Shown here: positions 34,965 through 44,288 of the stretch, piece by piece | Numbering within the stretch: position 1 is the first letter of the stretch | How the letters are laid out: each line of letters opens with the position of its first letter | NCBI GenBank assembly: GCA_944323845.1 | Contig: CALUUA010000012.1 | Coordinates: forward strand, 1 to 64,000 | DNA from: an uncultured Bacteroidales bacterium | GTDB lineage: Bacteria > Bacteroidota > Bacteroidia > Bacteroidales > UBA932 | Reading direction: 5' to 3' | DNA length: 64,000 bases | The notes under the pieces: generated by a model | Database searches by the model: none | What the model was told of the DNA's origin: nothing | The model's input: the letters and a program-made list of their open reading frames with translations, nothing else | Position numbers and translations under genes: made by a program

Positions 34965-35519
34965 CTACTGCGGACCGATATTGTAACGCTTCCGTCTCTT
35001 GTCCAGAAGATCATTCACCTTCTCCAACGGAGAAGCGGTGACCGCTATCTTCCCTGACCGGACGAACTGTCTGACACATTTTATCCTGTCCAGTTCCTTG
35101 TAAAGAGAATCTATCGCCTCTCCGGATCCCGCCAGTTCCACCACCAGATATTCAGGGGTGACCTCCACGATATGCGTATTGTACCCGCGCAGCAGTCTGC
35201 TCGTGTCGACCCAGTTCTGGAACTCGTCCGTAGAAATCTTGAACAGGGCGATCTCGCTCTGGAAGATTTCATCGTCAGTATAGCAGGAAGCGTTGATAAC
35301 ATCCAGCTTCTTGTTTATCTGCTTGAGTATCTTTTCTATGTTCTTCGCCGTCGTCTTGCAGCTGATAGTGAACTTGTGTACGTTCTTCATGGACGAAGCC
35401 GACACGTTCAGGCTTTCTATATTCACCTGCAGACGGGTGAATACGGCAGCCACCTGATTCAATATTCCGGAAAAATTCTCGGAATGGACTATTATAGTGT
35501 ATAATCTGTTTTCTTCCAT
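34965..35519 (-). CDS. ilvN: Acetolactate synthase, small regulatory subunit
   Basis: 184 residues from the ATG at 35519 (MEENRLYTIIVHSENFSGIL), preceded by gaggagg; the longer frame overlaps ilvB and is rejected. The N-terminal ACT domain (about 6-80: NQVAAVFTRLQVNIESLNVS) is the valine-binding feedback module, and the C-terminal half has the IlvH-type second domain (VEVTPEYLVVELAGSGEAID). It activates the IlvB catalytic subunit and confers feedback inhibition. It follows ilvB by 13 bases. Confidence 0.95.
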   Translation of the reverse strand: MEENRLYTIIVHSENFSGILNQVAAVFTRLQVNIESLNVSASSMKNVHKFTISCKTTAKNIEKILKQINKKLDVINASCYTDDEIFQSEIALFKISTDEFQNWVDTSRLLRGYNTHIVEVTPEYLVVELAGSGEAIDSLYKELDRIKCVRQFVRSGKIAVTASPLEKVNDLLDKRRKRYNIGPQ

Positions 35520-35532
35520 ATTCGCGTCCTCC

Positions 35533-37239
35533 TCAACATTCCAGCAACATGTCATCTATAGAACTGCCCGGAGGCGTCATAGGCATCACGTTCTCTTCCT
35601 CCTCCACGCAGGCCTCCAGGAAAAACGGCCCGTCGGTCTCCAGCATTTCGCGTACCGCATCCGGGAGTTCCTTCCTGTCGATTACGCGGCGGGAAGGGAT
35701 TCCGTAAGCTGATGCCAGTATCTGGAAATCAGGATTTGTCATGCGGGTAAAGGAGTATCTTCCGTTATAGAAAAGTTCCTGCCACTGGCGCACGTTTCCC
35801 AGATAATTGTTGTTCAGCAGTATCATCTTCAGCGGTATCCGGTGTTCCATGATGGTGCCGAACTCTTCCACGGTCATCTGCAGCCCCCCGTCACCCATGA
35901 AGACGCACACAGTGCGGTCAGGACATGCATAGGAAGCGCCTATACCGGCAGGGACGGCATAGCCCATAGTCCCCATGCCTCCGGATGTGATGATACTCCT
36001 CTTCTGAGTGAAATTGAAATATCTGGCAGCTATCATCTGATTCTGTCCGACATCGGTGACCAATATGGCATTGTGTCCTGTGGCACGGCTCACGGCATCG
36101 GCCACTTCTCCCATCCGGAGCGGACCTCCGGCAGGATGAAGTTCCTTGCTGATGACCTTTTCGTATTCTTCTTCCTGATATTTCCTGAAACTGTCCCCCC
36201 ACTCTGTCCTGTCCGTCTTCACCAGCCTCTCGGTAAGCATGGCTAAAGTCTTTTTGCAGTCTCCGAGCACCGGTATGTCCACATGGACATTCTTTCCGAG
36301 TTCGGAAGGGTCGATGTCCAGATGTATGACCTTGGCTTGTCTGGCATATGTGGCCACATTGCCGGTCACCCTGTCATCGAAGCGCATCCCCACGGCTATC
36401 AGCACATCGCATTCATTGGTCTTGACATTGTTGCACAGATTTCCGTGCATGCCGAGCATTCCTTTGTTCAGAGGATGCGAGGAAGGCATGACCGAAAGGC
36501 CGAGCAGGGTGCTGCCGAACGGCAGGTTTCCTTTCTCGACGAAGGCGCGGAACTCTTCCTGAGCGTTTCCCAGTTCTATTCCCTGTCCTGCAAGGACGAA
36601 AGGCCGGCGGGCGGCGTTTATGGCTGCCGCCGCTTCCCTGATTCTGGTGATGTCTATCTCCGGATCGTAATCGTAGCTGCGGATATAGTTCACTTTTTCA
36701 TGGGCGAACGAAGTCATGCCCACCTGTGCGTTTTTGGTTATGCTCAGGACGACAGGACCCGGGCGGCCGCTTCTGGCCACGAAGAATGCCCTGGCTACGG
36801 CCCAGCATATTTCGTCCGGAGAACTTATCTGGTAACTCCATTTGCATATGGGCTGGGTCACACAGGTGAAGTCCACTTCCTGAAATGCGTCCGTGCCTAT
36901 CATCTCCGTGGAGATCTGGCCGGCTATGACCACTATAGGGGTGCTGTCAAGCATGGCGTCCGCGATGCCGGTAAGCGTGTTGGTGGCGCCGGGTCCGCCT
37001 GTCACCAGGCAGACCCCGGGCTTCCCGGAAGCCCGCGCGTAGCCTTCGGCTGCGTGCGCCGCCCCCTGCTCGTGACGGACCAGTATATGCCTGATTTCAT
37101 CAGAAAAATCCGCCAACGCATCATAGACCGGTATAATGGCACCCCCGGGATAACCGAAAATCGTATCGACCCCCTCCCGTACAAGCGCATTGAGCAAAGC
37201 CTGCGAACCTGTCATCATTTCCTTGTTTTCCGTATCCAT
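35533..37239 (-). CDS. ilvB: Acetolactate synthase, large catalytic subunit
   Basis: 568 residues. Thiamine-diphosphate enzyme with the N-terminal GVDTIFGYPGGAIIPVYDAL and the catalytic Glu in HILVRHEQGAAHAAEGYARA. The FAD-binding middle domain follows, then the C-terminal TPP motif GDGGLQMTVEEFGTIMEHRI...LLNNNYLGNVRQWQ. It condenses pyruvate with pyruvate or 2-oxobutyrate. It follows ilvD by 23 bases and precedes the regulatory subunit gene. Confidence 0.97.
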   Translation of the reverse strand: MDTENKEMMTGSQALLNALVREGVDTIFGYPGGAIIPVYDALADFSDEIRHILVRHEQGAAHAAEGYARASGKPGVCLVTGGPGATNTLTGIADAMLDSTPIVVIAGQISTEMIGTDAFQEVDFTCVTQPICKWSYQISSPDEICWAVARAFFVARSGRPGPVVLSITKNAQVGMTSFAHEKVNYIRSYDYDPEIDITRIREAAAAINAARRPFVLAGQGIELGNAQEEFRAFVEKGNLPFGSTLLGLSVMPSSHPLNKGMLGMHGNLCNNVKTNECDVLIAVGMRFDDRVTGNVATYARQAKVIHLDIDPSELGKNVHVDIPVLGDCKKTLAMLTERLVKTDRTEWGDSFRKYQEEEYEKVISKELHPAGGPLRMGEVADAVSRATGHNAILVTDVGQNQMIAARYFNFTQKRSIITSGGMGTMGYAVPAGIGASYACPDRTVCVFMGDGGLQMTVEEFGTIMEHRIPLKMILLNNNYLGNVRQWQELFYNGRYSFTRMTNPDFQILASAYGIPSRRVIDRKELPDAVREMLETDGPFFLEACVEEEENVMPMTPPGSSIDDMLLEC

Positions 37240-37262
37240 TACCGTTCGTTCTAATACTTTTT

Positions 37263-39089
37263 CTACTCGACTATCCTGATGGCTCCCTTGTCAGCCGAAG
37301 ATACCAGCTTCGAATAAGCCTTCAGAGCCTTCGATATTTCCCTCTTCCTCGAATGCGGAGTGAAAGCCTTCTCCCCTCTGGACATTTCCTCCTCACGTCT
37401 GGCCGCGAACTCGTCTTCGGACACCTCCGCATTGATGGAGCGGGAGCGGATATCTATAGTTATCATGTCTCCGTCCCGAAGAAGGCCGACATTGCCTCCG
37501 GAAGCAGCTTCAGGAGAAATATGACCGATGGACAGGCCGGATGTGCCGCCGCTGAACCTTCCGTCAGTAATCAGGGCGCACTCCTTTCCGAGGTGGCGGC
37601 TCTTGATGTAGGATGTAGGATAAAGCATTTCCTGCATCCCCGGCCCGCCTTTCGGACCCTCATATGAAATCACGACCACATCGCCGGACTTTACTGCACC
37701 TCCCAATATGCCTTCGCACGCATCTTCCTGGGACTCGAATACCCGTGCCGGTCCGCGGAACCTGAGTATGCTCTCGTCCACTCCGGCAGTCTTGACGATA
37801 CAGCCGTCCGCAGCGATGTTTCCGTAAAGCACGGCAAGACCTCCGTCCTTCGAATAAGCATGCTCCACATCCCTGATACAACCGGCAACCCTGTCGGTAT
37901 CCAGATCAGGATATATGTCCTCACAGGCTCCCAATTCCATGGTACGCGTCCATGACGGTGCGGCCAGATACTTCTTTTTGGAAGCCGGTTTCGCCGACGG
38001 CCTCATGATGTCATTGTTCCCGATGGCTTCTGCCAGCGTGCGGAAATCTACGCGGGACACGGAAGTATCGAGGAAGCCTCCGCGATCCAGTTCGCCGAGA
38101 ATCCCCATGACGCCGCCTGCCCTGTTCACGTCCTGAATATGGTAGCTGCAGTTCGGAGCCACCTTGCACAGCACCGGTATCCTGCGCGAAAGCTCGTCAA
38201 TATCCTTCATCCTGAAATCCACCCCCGCTTCATGGGCTATGGCCAGAAGATGCAGGACAGTATTGGTGGAGCCGCCCATGGCTATGTCGAGGGACATGGC
38301 ATTCATGAATGCCGCTCTCGTAGCGATGGAACGCGGGAGCACGGACTCGTCCCCGTCATAATAATACGCCTTGGCATTCCTGACTATCAGATCCGCGCCC
38401 TGCATGAAAAGGGCTTTCCTTTCGGCATGTGTCGCCAGCAGGGTGCCGTTTCCGACCGGAGCCATGCCGAGAGCCTCGGAAAGACAGTTCATCGAATTGG
38501 CCGTAAACATTCCGGAACAGCAGCCGCAGGTCGGGCAGCCCATACGTTCGAGGGCGGCAAGTTCATCGTCCGACACGGTGTCATCTGCTCCTTTCACCAT
38601 GATGTCTATCAGGTCATAGTCTTTTCCGTCCACTCTTCCGGCCTCCATCGGGCCTCCGGATACGAAAACTGCCGGGATGTTCAGTCTCATGGCAGCTATG
38701 AGCATTCCCGGGGTGACCTTGTCGCAGTTCGAGATGCATATCATGGCATCGGCGCAATGCGCGTTGCACATGTATTCCACGCTGTCGGCTATCAGATCCC
38801 GTGAAGGAAGGGAATAAAGCATACCGTCATGCCCCATGGCTATGCCGTCATCTATGGCTATGGTATCGAATTCGGCGGCGAAGCAGCCCTGCTCCTCTAT
38901 GCGCGCCTTTATCTGCTGCCCGATTTCATGAAGGTGTACGTGCCCCGGAACAAACTGCGTAAACGAATTGACTATGGCTATGACCGGCTTGCCGATCTGT
39001 TCTTCTTTCATGCCGTTGGCCCGCCAGAGGCCCCTCGCTCCCGCCATTTTACGGCCGGATGTGCTTTTCTTGCTTCTGAGTTCTTTCAT
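37263..39089 (-). CDS. ilvD: Dihydroxy-acid dehydratase
   Basis: 608 residues from the ATG at 39089 ([20 protein letters not shown]); an upstream in-frame ATG at 39113 would begin at the foot of the attenuator U-run and is less likely. Fe-S enzyme signatures: [33 protein letters not shown], the [20 protein letters not shown] region and [20 protein letters not shown]. It dehydrates the dihydroxy-acid intermediates of valine and isoleucine synthesis. It is the first structural gene of the ilv operon, preceded by leader peptide and terminator. Confidence 0.97.
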   Translation of the reverse strand: MKELRSKKSTSGRKMAGARGLWRANGMKEEQIGKPVIAIVNSFTQFVPGHVHLHEIGQQIKARIEEQGCFAAEFDTIAIDDGIAMGHDGMLYSLPSRDLIADSVEYMCNAHCADAMICISNCDKVTPGMLIAAMRLNIPAVFVSGGPMEAGRVDGKDYDLIDIMVKGADDTVSDDELAALERMGCPTCGCCSGMFTANSMNCLSEALGMAPVGNGTLLATHAERKALFMQGADLIVRNAKAYYYDGDESVLPRSIATRAAFMNAMSLDIAMGGSTNTVLHLLAIAHEAGVDFRMKDIDELSRRIPVLCKVAPNCSYHIQDVNRAGGVMGILGELDRGGFLDTSVSRVDFRTLAEAIGNNDIMRPSAKPASKKKYLAAPSWTRTMELGACEDIYPDLDTDRVAGCIRDVEHAYSKDGGLAVLYGNIAADGCIVKTAGVDESILRFRGPARVFESQEDACEGILGGAVKSGDVVVISYEGPKGGPGMQEMLYPTSYIKSRHLGKECALITDGRFSGGTSGLSIGHISPEAASGGNVGLLRDGDMITIDIRSRSINAEVSEDEFAARREEEMSRGEKAFTPHSRKREISKALKAYSKLVSSADKGAIRIVE

Positions 39090-39113
39090 ATCTGTTTCCC
39101 GACGAATATCCAT

Positions 39114-39153
39114 AAAAAAACGCTTGCCAGCTGAATCCGTCCGCAGGCAAGCG
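39114..39153 (-). terminator. Rho-independent attenuator upstream of ilvD
   Basis: On the minus strand an 8-bp stem (cgcttgcc/ggcaagcg, 39121-39128 with 39146-39153) is followed by seven T residues (39120-39114). It lies between the leader ORF stop (39186) and ilvD, the position of a classical attenuator. Readthrough or termination would depend on leader translation. Confidence 0.8.
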
Positions 39154-39185
39154 CATCAATATATACCTGTAGGATTCCCCGGAGA

Positions 39186-39266
39186 TTACGGCACGATAAT
39201 GGAAATGACCACGACGGCCACCACCAATAGGCTGATAATAATGGAACTATTTCCGTTCAGTGCCAT
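39186..39266 (-). CDS. ilv leader peptide
   Basis: A 26-codon ORF, MALNGNSS then IIISLLVVAVVVISIIVP and stop. Seventeen of the last eighteen residues are Ile, Val, Leu, Ser, Ala or Pro, with six Ile, six Val and two Leu; counting the whole ORF gives three Leu. This matches the logic of enterobacterial IlvL leaders: scarcity of charged Ile/Val/Leu tRNA stalls the ribosome and prevents terminator formation. The ORF starts about 30 bases after a -7 element and ends 33 bases before the terminator hairpin. It is too short for ordinary gene finders. Confidence 0.85.
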   Translation of the reverse strand: MALNGNSSIIISLLVVAVVVISIIVP

Positions 39267-39296
39267 ATCCGGACAATCAAATTTTCTTACAGGTTC

Positions 39297-39304
39297 CAAA
39301 ATTA
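39297..39304 (-). promoter_or_regulatory. -7 promoter element of the ilv operon
   Basis: taattttg on the minus strand matches TAnnTTTG and lies 30 bases before the leader ATG and 20 bases past the leuB stop. The ilv operon can therefore be transcribed independently of the leu operon. Confidence 0.6.
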
Positions 39305-39323
39305 CAAAAAAAAATCGAATGTA

Positions 39324-40394
39324 CTACAAATTCCCTATGATTTTCACTATATAATCTCCCGTCGCCTCCGTACCGTACTTGCTCCCGGGGAAAATATCAG
39401 GGGTGCAGACCCCGTCTGCAATGGCCTTTTCACAAGCCAGCCTGATATCAGCCCCCTCTTCAGCCGCGCCGAAAGCATCTTCCAGCATCATTGCGGCAGA
39501 CAATATGGTAGCTACAGGATTTGCGATATCCTTTCCCGCCGCCTGCGGATATGAGCCGTGGATCGGTTCATAGAGACTTCTTTCCAGACCGGATGAGGCT
39601 GACGGCAGCAGTCCTATGGAACCGTTGATGACACCGGCCAGATCGCTCAGGATATCTCCGAACATATTTTCCGTCAATATCACATCGAAGTCGCGCGGGT
39701 TCGAGACCATCTTCATGGCCGCATTGTCCACAAAAAGGAAATCCAGCCGCATGTCGCCGTATTTCCTCTCGTGCAGCGCCTTCACCGTCTCCCTCCAGAG
39801 ACGTGACGTAGCCAGCACGTTCGCCTTGTCCACCAGAGTCACATGGCCGCGGCGTCTGGACGCATAGGCAAAGGCGACATCAGCCACCCTCTCTATTTCC
39901 TCTTTTGAATACACGCATGTATCGAAAGCCTTGTTTCCTGCCTCGTTACGGCCTCTCGGCTCACCGAAATACATTCCACCGGTAAGTTCCCGGACCACTA
40001 TGAAATCCGCCCCATCCACTATGGAATCTTTCAGCGGCGATGCGGAAAGAAGTGACGGATAAGGCTTTACTGGTCTGATATTGGCGAAGAGCCCCAAAGC
40101 CTTGCGCATGGCGAGGAGACCTTGCTCCGGACGCACCTTCGCCGCAGGGTCATTGTCATATTTCGGATCCCCTATGGCGCCGAAAAGCACAGAATCAGAC
40201 TTCGTGCAGATTTCGTGCGTTTCCTCCGGATAAGGATTCCCTGTCTTGTCTATGGCACATGCGCCGACATCAGCGTACCTGTATTCGAATTCATGGGAAT
40301 ATTTTGCGGCTATGGCGTCAAGCACCTTGACTGCCTGCCTCATGATTTCCGGCCCTATTCCGTCTCCCGGAAGTATCGCTATGGTCTTATGCAT
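39324..40394 (-). CDS. leuB: 3-Isopropylmalate dehydrogenase
   Basis: 356 residues. Signatures: AILPGDGIGPEIMRQAVKVL, the substrate-binding RPEQGLLAMRKALGLFANIRP, VRELTGGMYFGEP with the family Tyr, and NMFGDILSDLAGVINGSIGLLPSAS. It oxidises and decarboxylates 3-isopropylmalate with NAD+. It overlaps leuD by 8 bases and is the last gene of the leu operon. Confidence 0.97.
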   Translation of the reverse strand: MHKTIAILPGDGIGPEIMRQAVKVLDAIAAKYSHEFEYRYADVGACAIDKTGNPYPEETHEICTKSDSVLFGAIGDPKYDNDPAAKVRPEQGLLAMRKALGLFANIRPVKPYPSLLSASPLKDSIVDGADFIVVRELTGGMYFGEPRGRNEAGNKAFDTCVYSKEEIERVADVAFAYASRRRGHVTLVDKANVLATSRLWRETVKALHERKYGDMRLDFLFVDNAAMKMVSNPRDFDVILTENMFGDILSDLAGVINGSIGLLPSASSGLERSLYEPIHGSYPQAAGKDIANPVATILSAAMMLEDAFGAAEEGADIRLACEKAIADGVCTPDIFPGSKYGTEATGDYIVKIIGNL

Positions 40395-40968
40395 GGCTGT
40401 TTTCGTATTTTATAATCGATTCCTTGTCTGCCAGAAGGTAGTCGATATCCGAATAACCTTTCATCAGACATTCCTTTTTATAACCGTTGATCCCGAAGGA
40501 GGCCTCTCCTGCACCGGGTACAGAAATGGTCTGCGCCCCGAGGTCTATCCTTATGACAGTATCGGGAGCCTTCTTCAGTACGGCCGTAATGGACGACAGA
40601 TAGTCTTCAGTCACCTTGACAGGCAGCAGGAAATTGTTCAGGGCGTTGTTCCTGAAAATATCCGCGAACGACGACGAGACGACAGCCCGATAGCCTGCAT
40701 CATGAAGGGCCCACGCAGCATGTTCCCGGCTGGAACCGCAGCCGAAATTATTTCCCGCCACCAGAATCACCCCTTTCTGTCCTGCCAGAGGATTATCCTC
40801 TACAGGTGCTCCGTCAGGGCCGAATCTCCAGTCGTAGAAAAGCTTTTCACCGAACCCTTCCCTGCCCGTGGTCTTCAGGAAGCGGGCAGGTATGATCTGG
40901 TCAGTGTCTATGTTGTCGACAGGCACCAGAACTGCCGTTGATTCTATAATATTTATCTTATCATTCAT
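40387..40968 (-). CDS. leuD: 3-Isopropylmalate dehydratase, small subunit
   Basis: 193 residues. Swivelling-domain signatures: NIDTDQIIPARFLKTTGREGF near the N-terminus, NNFGCGSSREHAAWALHDAG (substrate-binding loop), and IFRNNALNNFLLPV. It pairs with LeuC to isomerise 2-isopropylmalate. It overlaps leuB by 8 bases; a 123-base gap separates it from leuC, where I see no gene or clear promoter. Confidence 0.96.
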   Translation of the reverse strand: MNDKINIIESTAVLVPVDNIDTDQIIPARFLKTTGREGFGEKLFYDWRFGPDGAPVEDNPLAGQKGVILVAGNNFGCGSSREHAAWALHDAGYRAVVSSSFADIFRNNALNNFLLPVKVTEDYLSSITAVLKKAPDTVIRIDLGAQTISVPGAGEASFGINGYKKECLMKGYSDIDYLLADKESIIKYENSHA

Positions 40969-41091
40969 ATTTTATCTGATAATACTTCTTATGCTGCATT
41001 TCCCACGAGGACAGGTCTTGTCTTTCAAATATCCCGTGTTGAAAGGATTGCAAACATGAGTGTGGTATATAAGTTTACAGTAAATGACACC

Positions 41092-42477
41092 CTAAATGAC
41101 AGGAACTGATAAATATCCCGTCACTGCAGCCTCTGCCGCGACCAGAGGTCCGGCAAGAATCGTTCTCGCGCCATAGCCCTGACGCCCCTCGAAATTCCTG
41201 TTTGAAGTGGAAACAGCGTATTTCCCTGCCGGAATTTTATCGGCATTCATTGCCAGACAGGCAGAACAGCCCGGCTGACGTATCCGGAAACCGGCGGCGC
41301 GCAGAGTATCTCCGATACCCTCGGCCTCTATCTTTGCCTCCACTTCTTTCGAGCCGGGAACAAGCCATACCGTCACATCCTCAGCCTTCCTGCGCCCTCC
41401 GACAGCTTTGGCGAAAGCCCTGAAGTCCTCTATCCTGCCGTTCGTGCATGAACCGACGAAGACATAGTCGATCTTCTTTCCAGACATAGGCTCTCCCTTG
41501 TGGAAATCCATATAAGCCAACGCCTTGTCGAAAGTGGCGGCATCGCATCCTACGGCTTCTGACGGGATGACCCCGTCCACAGCCACGCCCATCCCCGGAT
41601 TCGTCCCGTATGTGACCATCGGCCCGATATCAGCCGCATCGAAATGATACTCACGGTCGAATACTGCGTCCTCATCCGTCTTCAGGGCCTTCCATCCGGA
41701 TATCCTTGCAGCCAGTTCTTCGCCTGCCGGGGCGAACCTGCGGCCTGAAATATAGTCGAAAGTAGTCTGATCCGGGGCGACCATGCCCCCTTTGGCCCCC
41801 ATTTCGATGCTCATGTTGCAGACAGTCATCCTTCCTTCCATGCTCATGTTACGGAAGACTTCACCGGCATATTCCACGAAACACCCGGTACAGCCGTCCG
41901 TTCCCAGTCTGGAAATCACATAAAGTATCACATCCTTCGGAGTGACATTGGCAGCGAGGCTGCCATCCACTGTTATGCGTGCCTGCCTCGGCTTTGACTG
42001 GAGGAGGCACTGGGTAGCCAAGACCATTTCCACTTCGCTGGTACCGATACCGAAGGCTATGTTTCCGAATGCTCCGTGCGTGGCCGTGTGGCTGTCTCCG
42101 CACACCACCGTCTGGCCGCACAGCACTATCCCCTGTTCAGGGCCGATGACATGGACTATGCCGTTTCCGGGATCCCCGAGAGGGAAATATGTGATGCCGT
42201 TGGCGGCGGTATTGGCTGCAAGCTGTTCCACTGCCTTGCGTGAAGACTCGTCGGCTATCGGCTCGTCCTGTCCGAGAGTGGGTACGTTATGGTCGCACGT
42301 GGCGAAGGTCTTTTCCGGCCTGAATACTTTCAGGCCTCTGGACGCAAGCGAACTGAAGGCCTGTGGAGATGTCACCTCATGCACCAGATGCCTGTCTATA
42401 TACAGGACATCCGGCCCGTCAGGAATATGCTTGACCACATGAGCATCCCAGATTTTGTCAAATAATGTCTTTCCCAT
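41092..42477 (-). CDS. leuC: 3-Isopropylmalate dehydratase, large subunit
   Basis: 461 residues. Aconitase-fold [4Fe-4S] enzyme: [20 protein letters not shown], cysteine ligands in [17 protein letters not shown] and [11 protein letters not shown], and [20 protein letters not shown] near the end. It carries the catalytic cluster of the LeuCD complex. It starts 29 bases after leuA. Confidence 0.97.
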   Translation of the reverse strand: MGKTLFDKIWDAHVVKHIPDGPDVLYIDRHLVHEVTSPQAFSSLASRGLKVFRPEKTFATCDHNVPTLGQDEPIADESSRKAVEQLAANTAANGITYFPLGDPGNGIVHVIGPEQGIVLCGQTVVCGDSHTATHGAFGNIAFGIGTSEVEMVLATQCLLQSKPRQARITVDGSLAANVTPKDVILYVISRLGTDGCTGCFVEYAGEVFRNMSMEGRMTVCNMSIEMGAKGGMVAPDQTTFDYISGRRFAPAGEELAARISGWKALKTDEDAVFDREYHFDAADIGPMVTYGTNPGMGVAVDGVIPSEAVGCDAATFDKALAYMDFHKGEPMSGKKIDYVFVGSCTNGRIEDFRAFAKAVGGRRKAEDVTVWLVPGSKEVEAKIEAEGIGDTLRAAGFRIRQPGCSACLAMNADKIPAGKYAVSTSNRNFEGRQGYGARTILAGPLVAAEAAVTGYLSVPVI

Positions 42478-42506
42478 GATATTATGTCCGAAATTTTGAC
42501 AGGAAA

Positions 42507-44003
42507 CTAAATGATTTTCGAAATGGCATTGACATATGCTTCGACAGAGGCTGTCACTATATCAGTATTGGCTGAAAAGCCATAATATATGTTGCCCTTG
42601 TTCTCTATCTGGATATGCACCTTGCCGACATCGTCCGTACCGCGGGTAATGGCCTGCACGAGGTATTCCTCCAGATTTATCTTCCTGTGGACCAGGCTTT
42701 TCACGGCCTTGAACGCGGCATCCACAGGACCGTTTCCGCTGGAAGTGGCCACGCACTCCTCGCCGTCGATGACGAGCTTCACCGTAGCCATCGGAATCGC
42801 GTTCTTTCCGCACACGACCTGAAGATACTTCAGATGAAGCCTCTGCTTGAGCTTGTCCTGTGTCACTCCGGCTATCATATAGAGATCCGAATCATTGATT
42901 TCCTTCTTGCAGTCGGCCAGCTTAAGGAACTTGTCATACGCCGCATCCAGCTCTTCCTTGTTCATGTGAATGCCGAGACGCTGCATATGATGGTTCAGGG
43001 CCGCCCTTCCGCTTCGAGCCGTAAGTTCGATGGTGGAGTCGTTCACCCCGACATCCACAGGATCGATGATTTCGTAGCTTTCCCTGTTCTTCAGCACTCC
43101 GTCCTGATGTATGCCGGAAGAATGCGCGAAAGCGTTCCTGCCGACGATGGCCTTGTTCGGCTGCACCGGCATACGCATCAGCGTGGAAACGGAATGGGAT
43201 ATCTTGTAGAAATTCCGCGTCACGATATCTGTGTGTACCGGAATATCCTTGCGGCACTTGATAGCCATCACGACTTCCTCCATCGCCGTGTTTCCGGCCC
43301 TTTCGCCCACGCCGTTTATGGTCACTTCCACCTGACGGGCTCCGTTCATCACTCCCGAAAGGGTATTGGCCGTGGCCATCCCGAGGTCATTGTGGCAATG
43401 CGTGGAAATGATGGCCTTGTCGATATTCGGGACGTGGTCGCAGAGATATTTTATCTTGGCTCCGTATTCGCCCGGAAGGCAGTATCCTGTCGTGTCGGGG
43501 ATGTTGACGACTGTGGCGCCGGCCTTTATGACAGCCTCAACGACACGGGCAAGATATTCGTTTTCAGTCCTTCCGGCATCTTCGGCATAAAACTCCACGT
43601 CCTCCACATATTTTTTCGCGTACTTCACCGCGGCGACCGCCCTTTCGAGGATATCCTCGCGGTTAGAGTTGAACTTGTACCTGATGTGGTAGTCCGACGT
43701 GCCTATTCCGGTATGGATTCTCTTCAGTCTGGCGAAATGCAGGGCGTCCGCAGCGGCGTCGATATCCTTTTCCACAGCTCTTGTCAGGGCGCAGATGGTG
43801 GATTCGGTGACGATTTTCGATATTTCCACTATGGACTTGAAGTCTCCGGGACTCGATATAGGGAAGCCGCACTCGATGATATCCACCTTCATGGCTTCCA
43901 GCTGTCTGGCCAGTTCGATCTTCTCGATGGTGTTCAGCTGGCATCCCGGGACCTGCTCCCCGTCCCTCAATGTAGTGTCAAAGACATAAAGTTTCTGATC
44001 CAT
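42507..44003 (-). CDS. leuA: 2-Isopropylmalate synthase
   Basis: 498 residues, the usual length. The TIM-barrel has [20 protein letters not shown], the family catalytic region GIGTSDYH, metal-binding [12 protein letters not shown] and [17 protein letters not shown]. The C-terminal LeuA dimer domain ([19 protein letters not shown]) is the leucine feedback-sensing module. It condenses acetyl-CoA with 2-oxoisovalerate as the first committed step to leucine. It is the first structural gene of leuACDB, preceded by a leader peptide and attenuator. Confidence 0.97.
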   Translation of the reverse strand: MDQKLYVFDTTLRDGEQVPGCQLNTIEKIELARQLEAMKVDIIECGFPISSPGDFKSIVEISKIVTESTICALTRAVEKDIDAAADALHFARLKRIHTGIGTSDYHIRYKFNSNREDILERAVAAVKYAKKYVEDVEFYAEDAGRTENEYLARVVEAVIKAGATVVNIPDTTGYCLPGEYGAKIKYLCDHVPNIDKAIISTHCHNDLGMATANTLSGVMNGARQVEVTINGVGERAGNTAMEEVVMAIKCRKDIPVHTDIVTRNFYKISHSVSTLMRMPVQPNKAIVGRNAFAHSSGIHQDGVLKNRESYEIIDPVDVGVNDSTIELTARSGRAALNHHMQRLGIHMNKEELDAAYDKFLKLADCKKEINDSDLYMIAGVTQDKLKQRLHLKYLQVVCGKNAIPMATVKLVIDGEECVATSSGNGPVDAAFKAVKSLVHRKINLEEYLVQAITRGTDDVGKVHIQIENKGNIYYGFSANTDIVTASVEAYVNAISKII

Positions 44004-44097
44004 GATTATCCGTTTTTAGTTCGTTATCCTTCATCATTCTGCCGTTCCGGCAATTGCCTGCCGCCGGCGTCCGTTTCAGCTTACGCGTCGGACATAT

Positions 44098-44131
44098 AAA
44101 AAATTGCCTCCGGAAGCACTCCGGAGGCAAT
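44098..44131 (-). terminator. Rho-independent attenuator upstream of leuA
   Basis: A 12-bp perfect stem (attgcctccgga with tccggaggcaat; 44103-44114 and 44120-44131), a 5-base loop and a run of six T on the minus strand. It lies 50 bases past the leader ORF stop and 95 bases before the leuA ATG. A possible competing pairing is aggtac (leader, about 44225-44230) with gtacct (about 44148-44153). Confidence 0.85.
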
Positions 44132-44181
44132 ACACATATAGCTTGCAAGGTACACTATACATCACGACGGCATCCAGAGCT

Positions 44182-44235
44182 TCATCTGCTGAAATCCTGC
44201 AATAGTCGTAGCGATAGTGAACGTACCTGTGCCAT
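44182..44235 (-). CDS. leu leader peptide
   Basis: A 17-codon ORF, MAQVRSLSLRLLQDFSR, with four Leu in six residues (LSLRLL). Three of these Leu codons are cta, which would make translation sensitive to one leucyl-tRNA. It is followed by a terminator hairpin before leuA, as in the E. coli leuL system. An overlapping frame from 44242 is Thr/Ile-rich but makes less biological sense here. It lies 18 bases downstream of the leu -7 element. Confidence 0.75.
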   Translation of the reverse strand: MAQVRSLSLRLLQDFSR

Positions 44236-44252
44236 TTTTCATCCGTTTCCTA

Positions 44253-44283
44253 CAAAGTTATAAATAAATTCCGAAAAAACAAA
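44253..44283 (-). promoter_or_regulatory. Promoter of the leu operon
   Basis: On the minus strand TTTG (44283-44280), 19 bases, then taactttg (44260-44253). This fits the Bacteroidota consensus TTTG-N19-TAnnTTTG exactly. The -33 element ends 6 bases from the stop codon of the upstream susD. Confidence 0.75.
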
Positions 44284-44288
44284 CCGGA

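Noticed and set aside
36283..37254. Long open frame antisense to ilvB (plus strand)
   Set aside because: Shadow of ilvB codon usage; no domain, no own promoter.
42615..44099. Long open frame antisense to leuA (plus strand, about 490 codons)
   Set aside because: It is a shadow of a well-conserved gene; no recognisable domains, and the leuA reading is certain.
44166..44242. Alternative leu leader frame starting seven bases earlier (Thr/Ile-rich)
   Set aside because: The other frame has four Leu in six codons with repeated cta directly before a leu-operon terminator, which fits attenuation much better.
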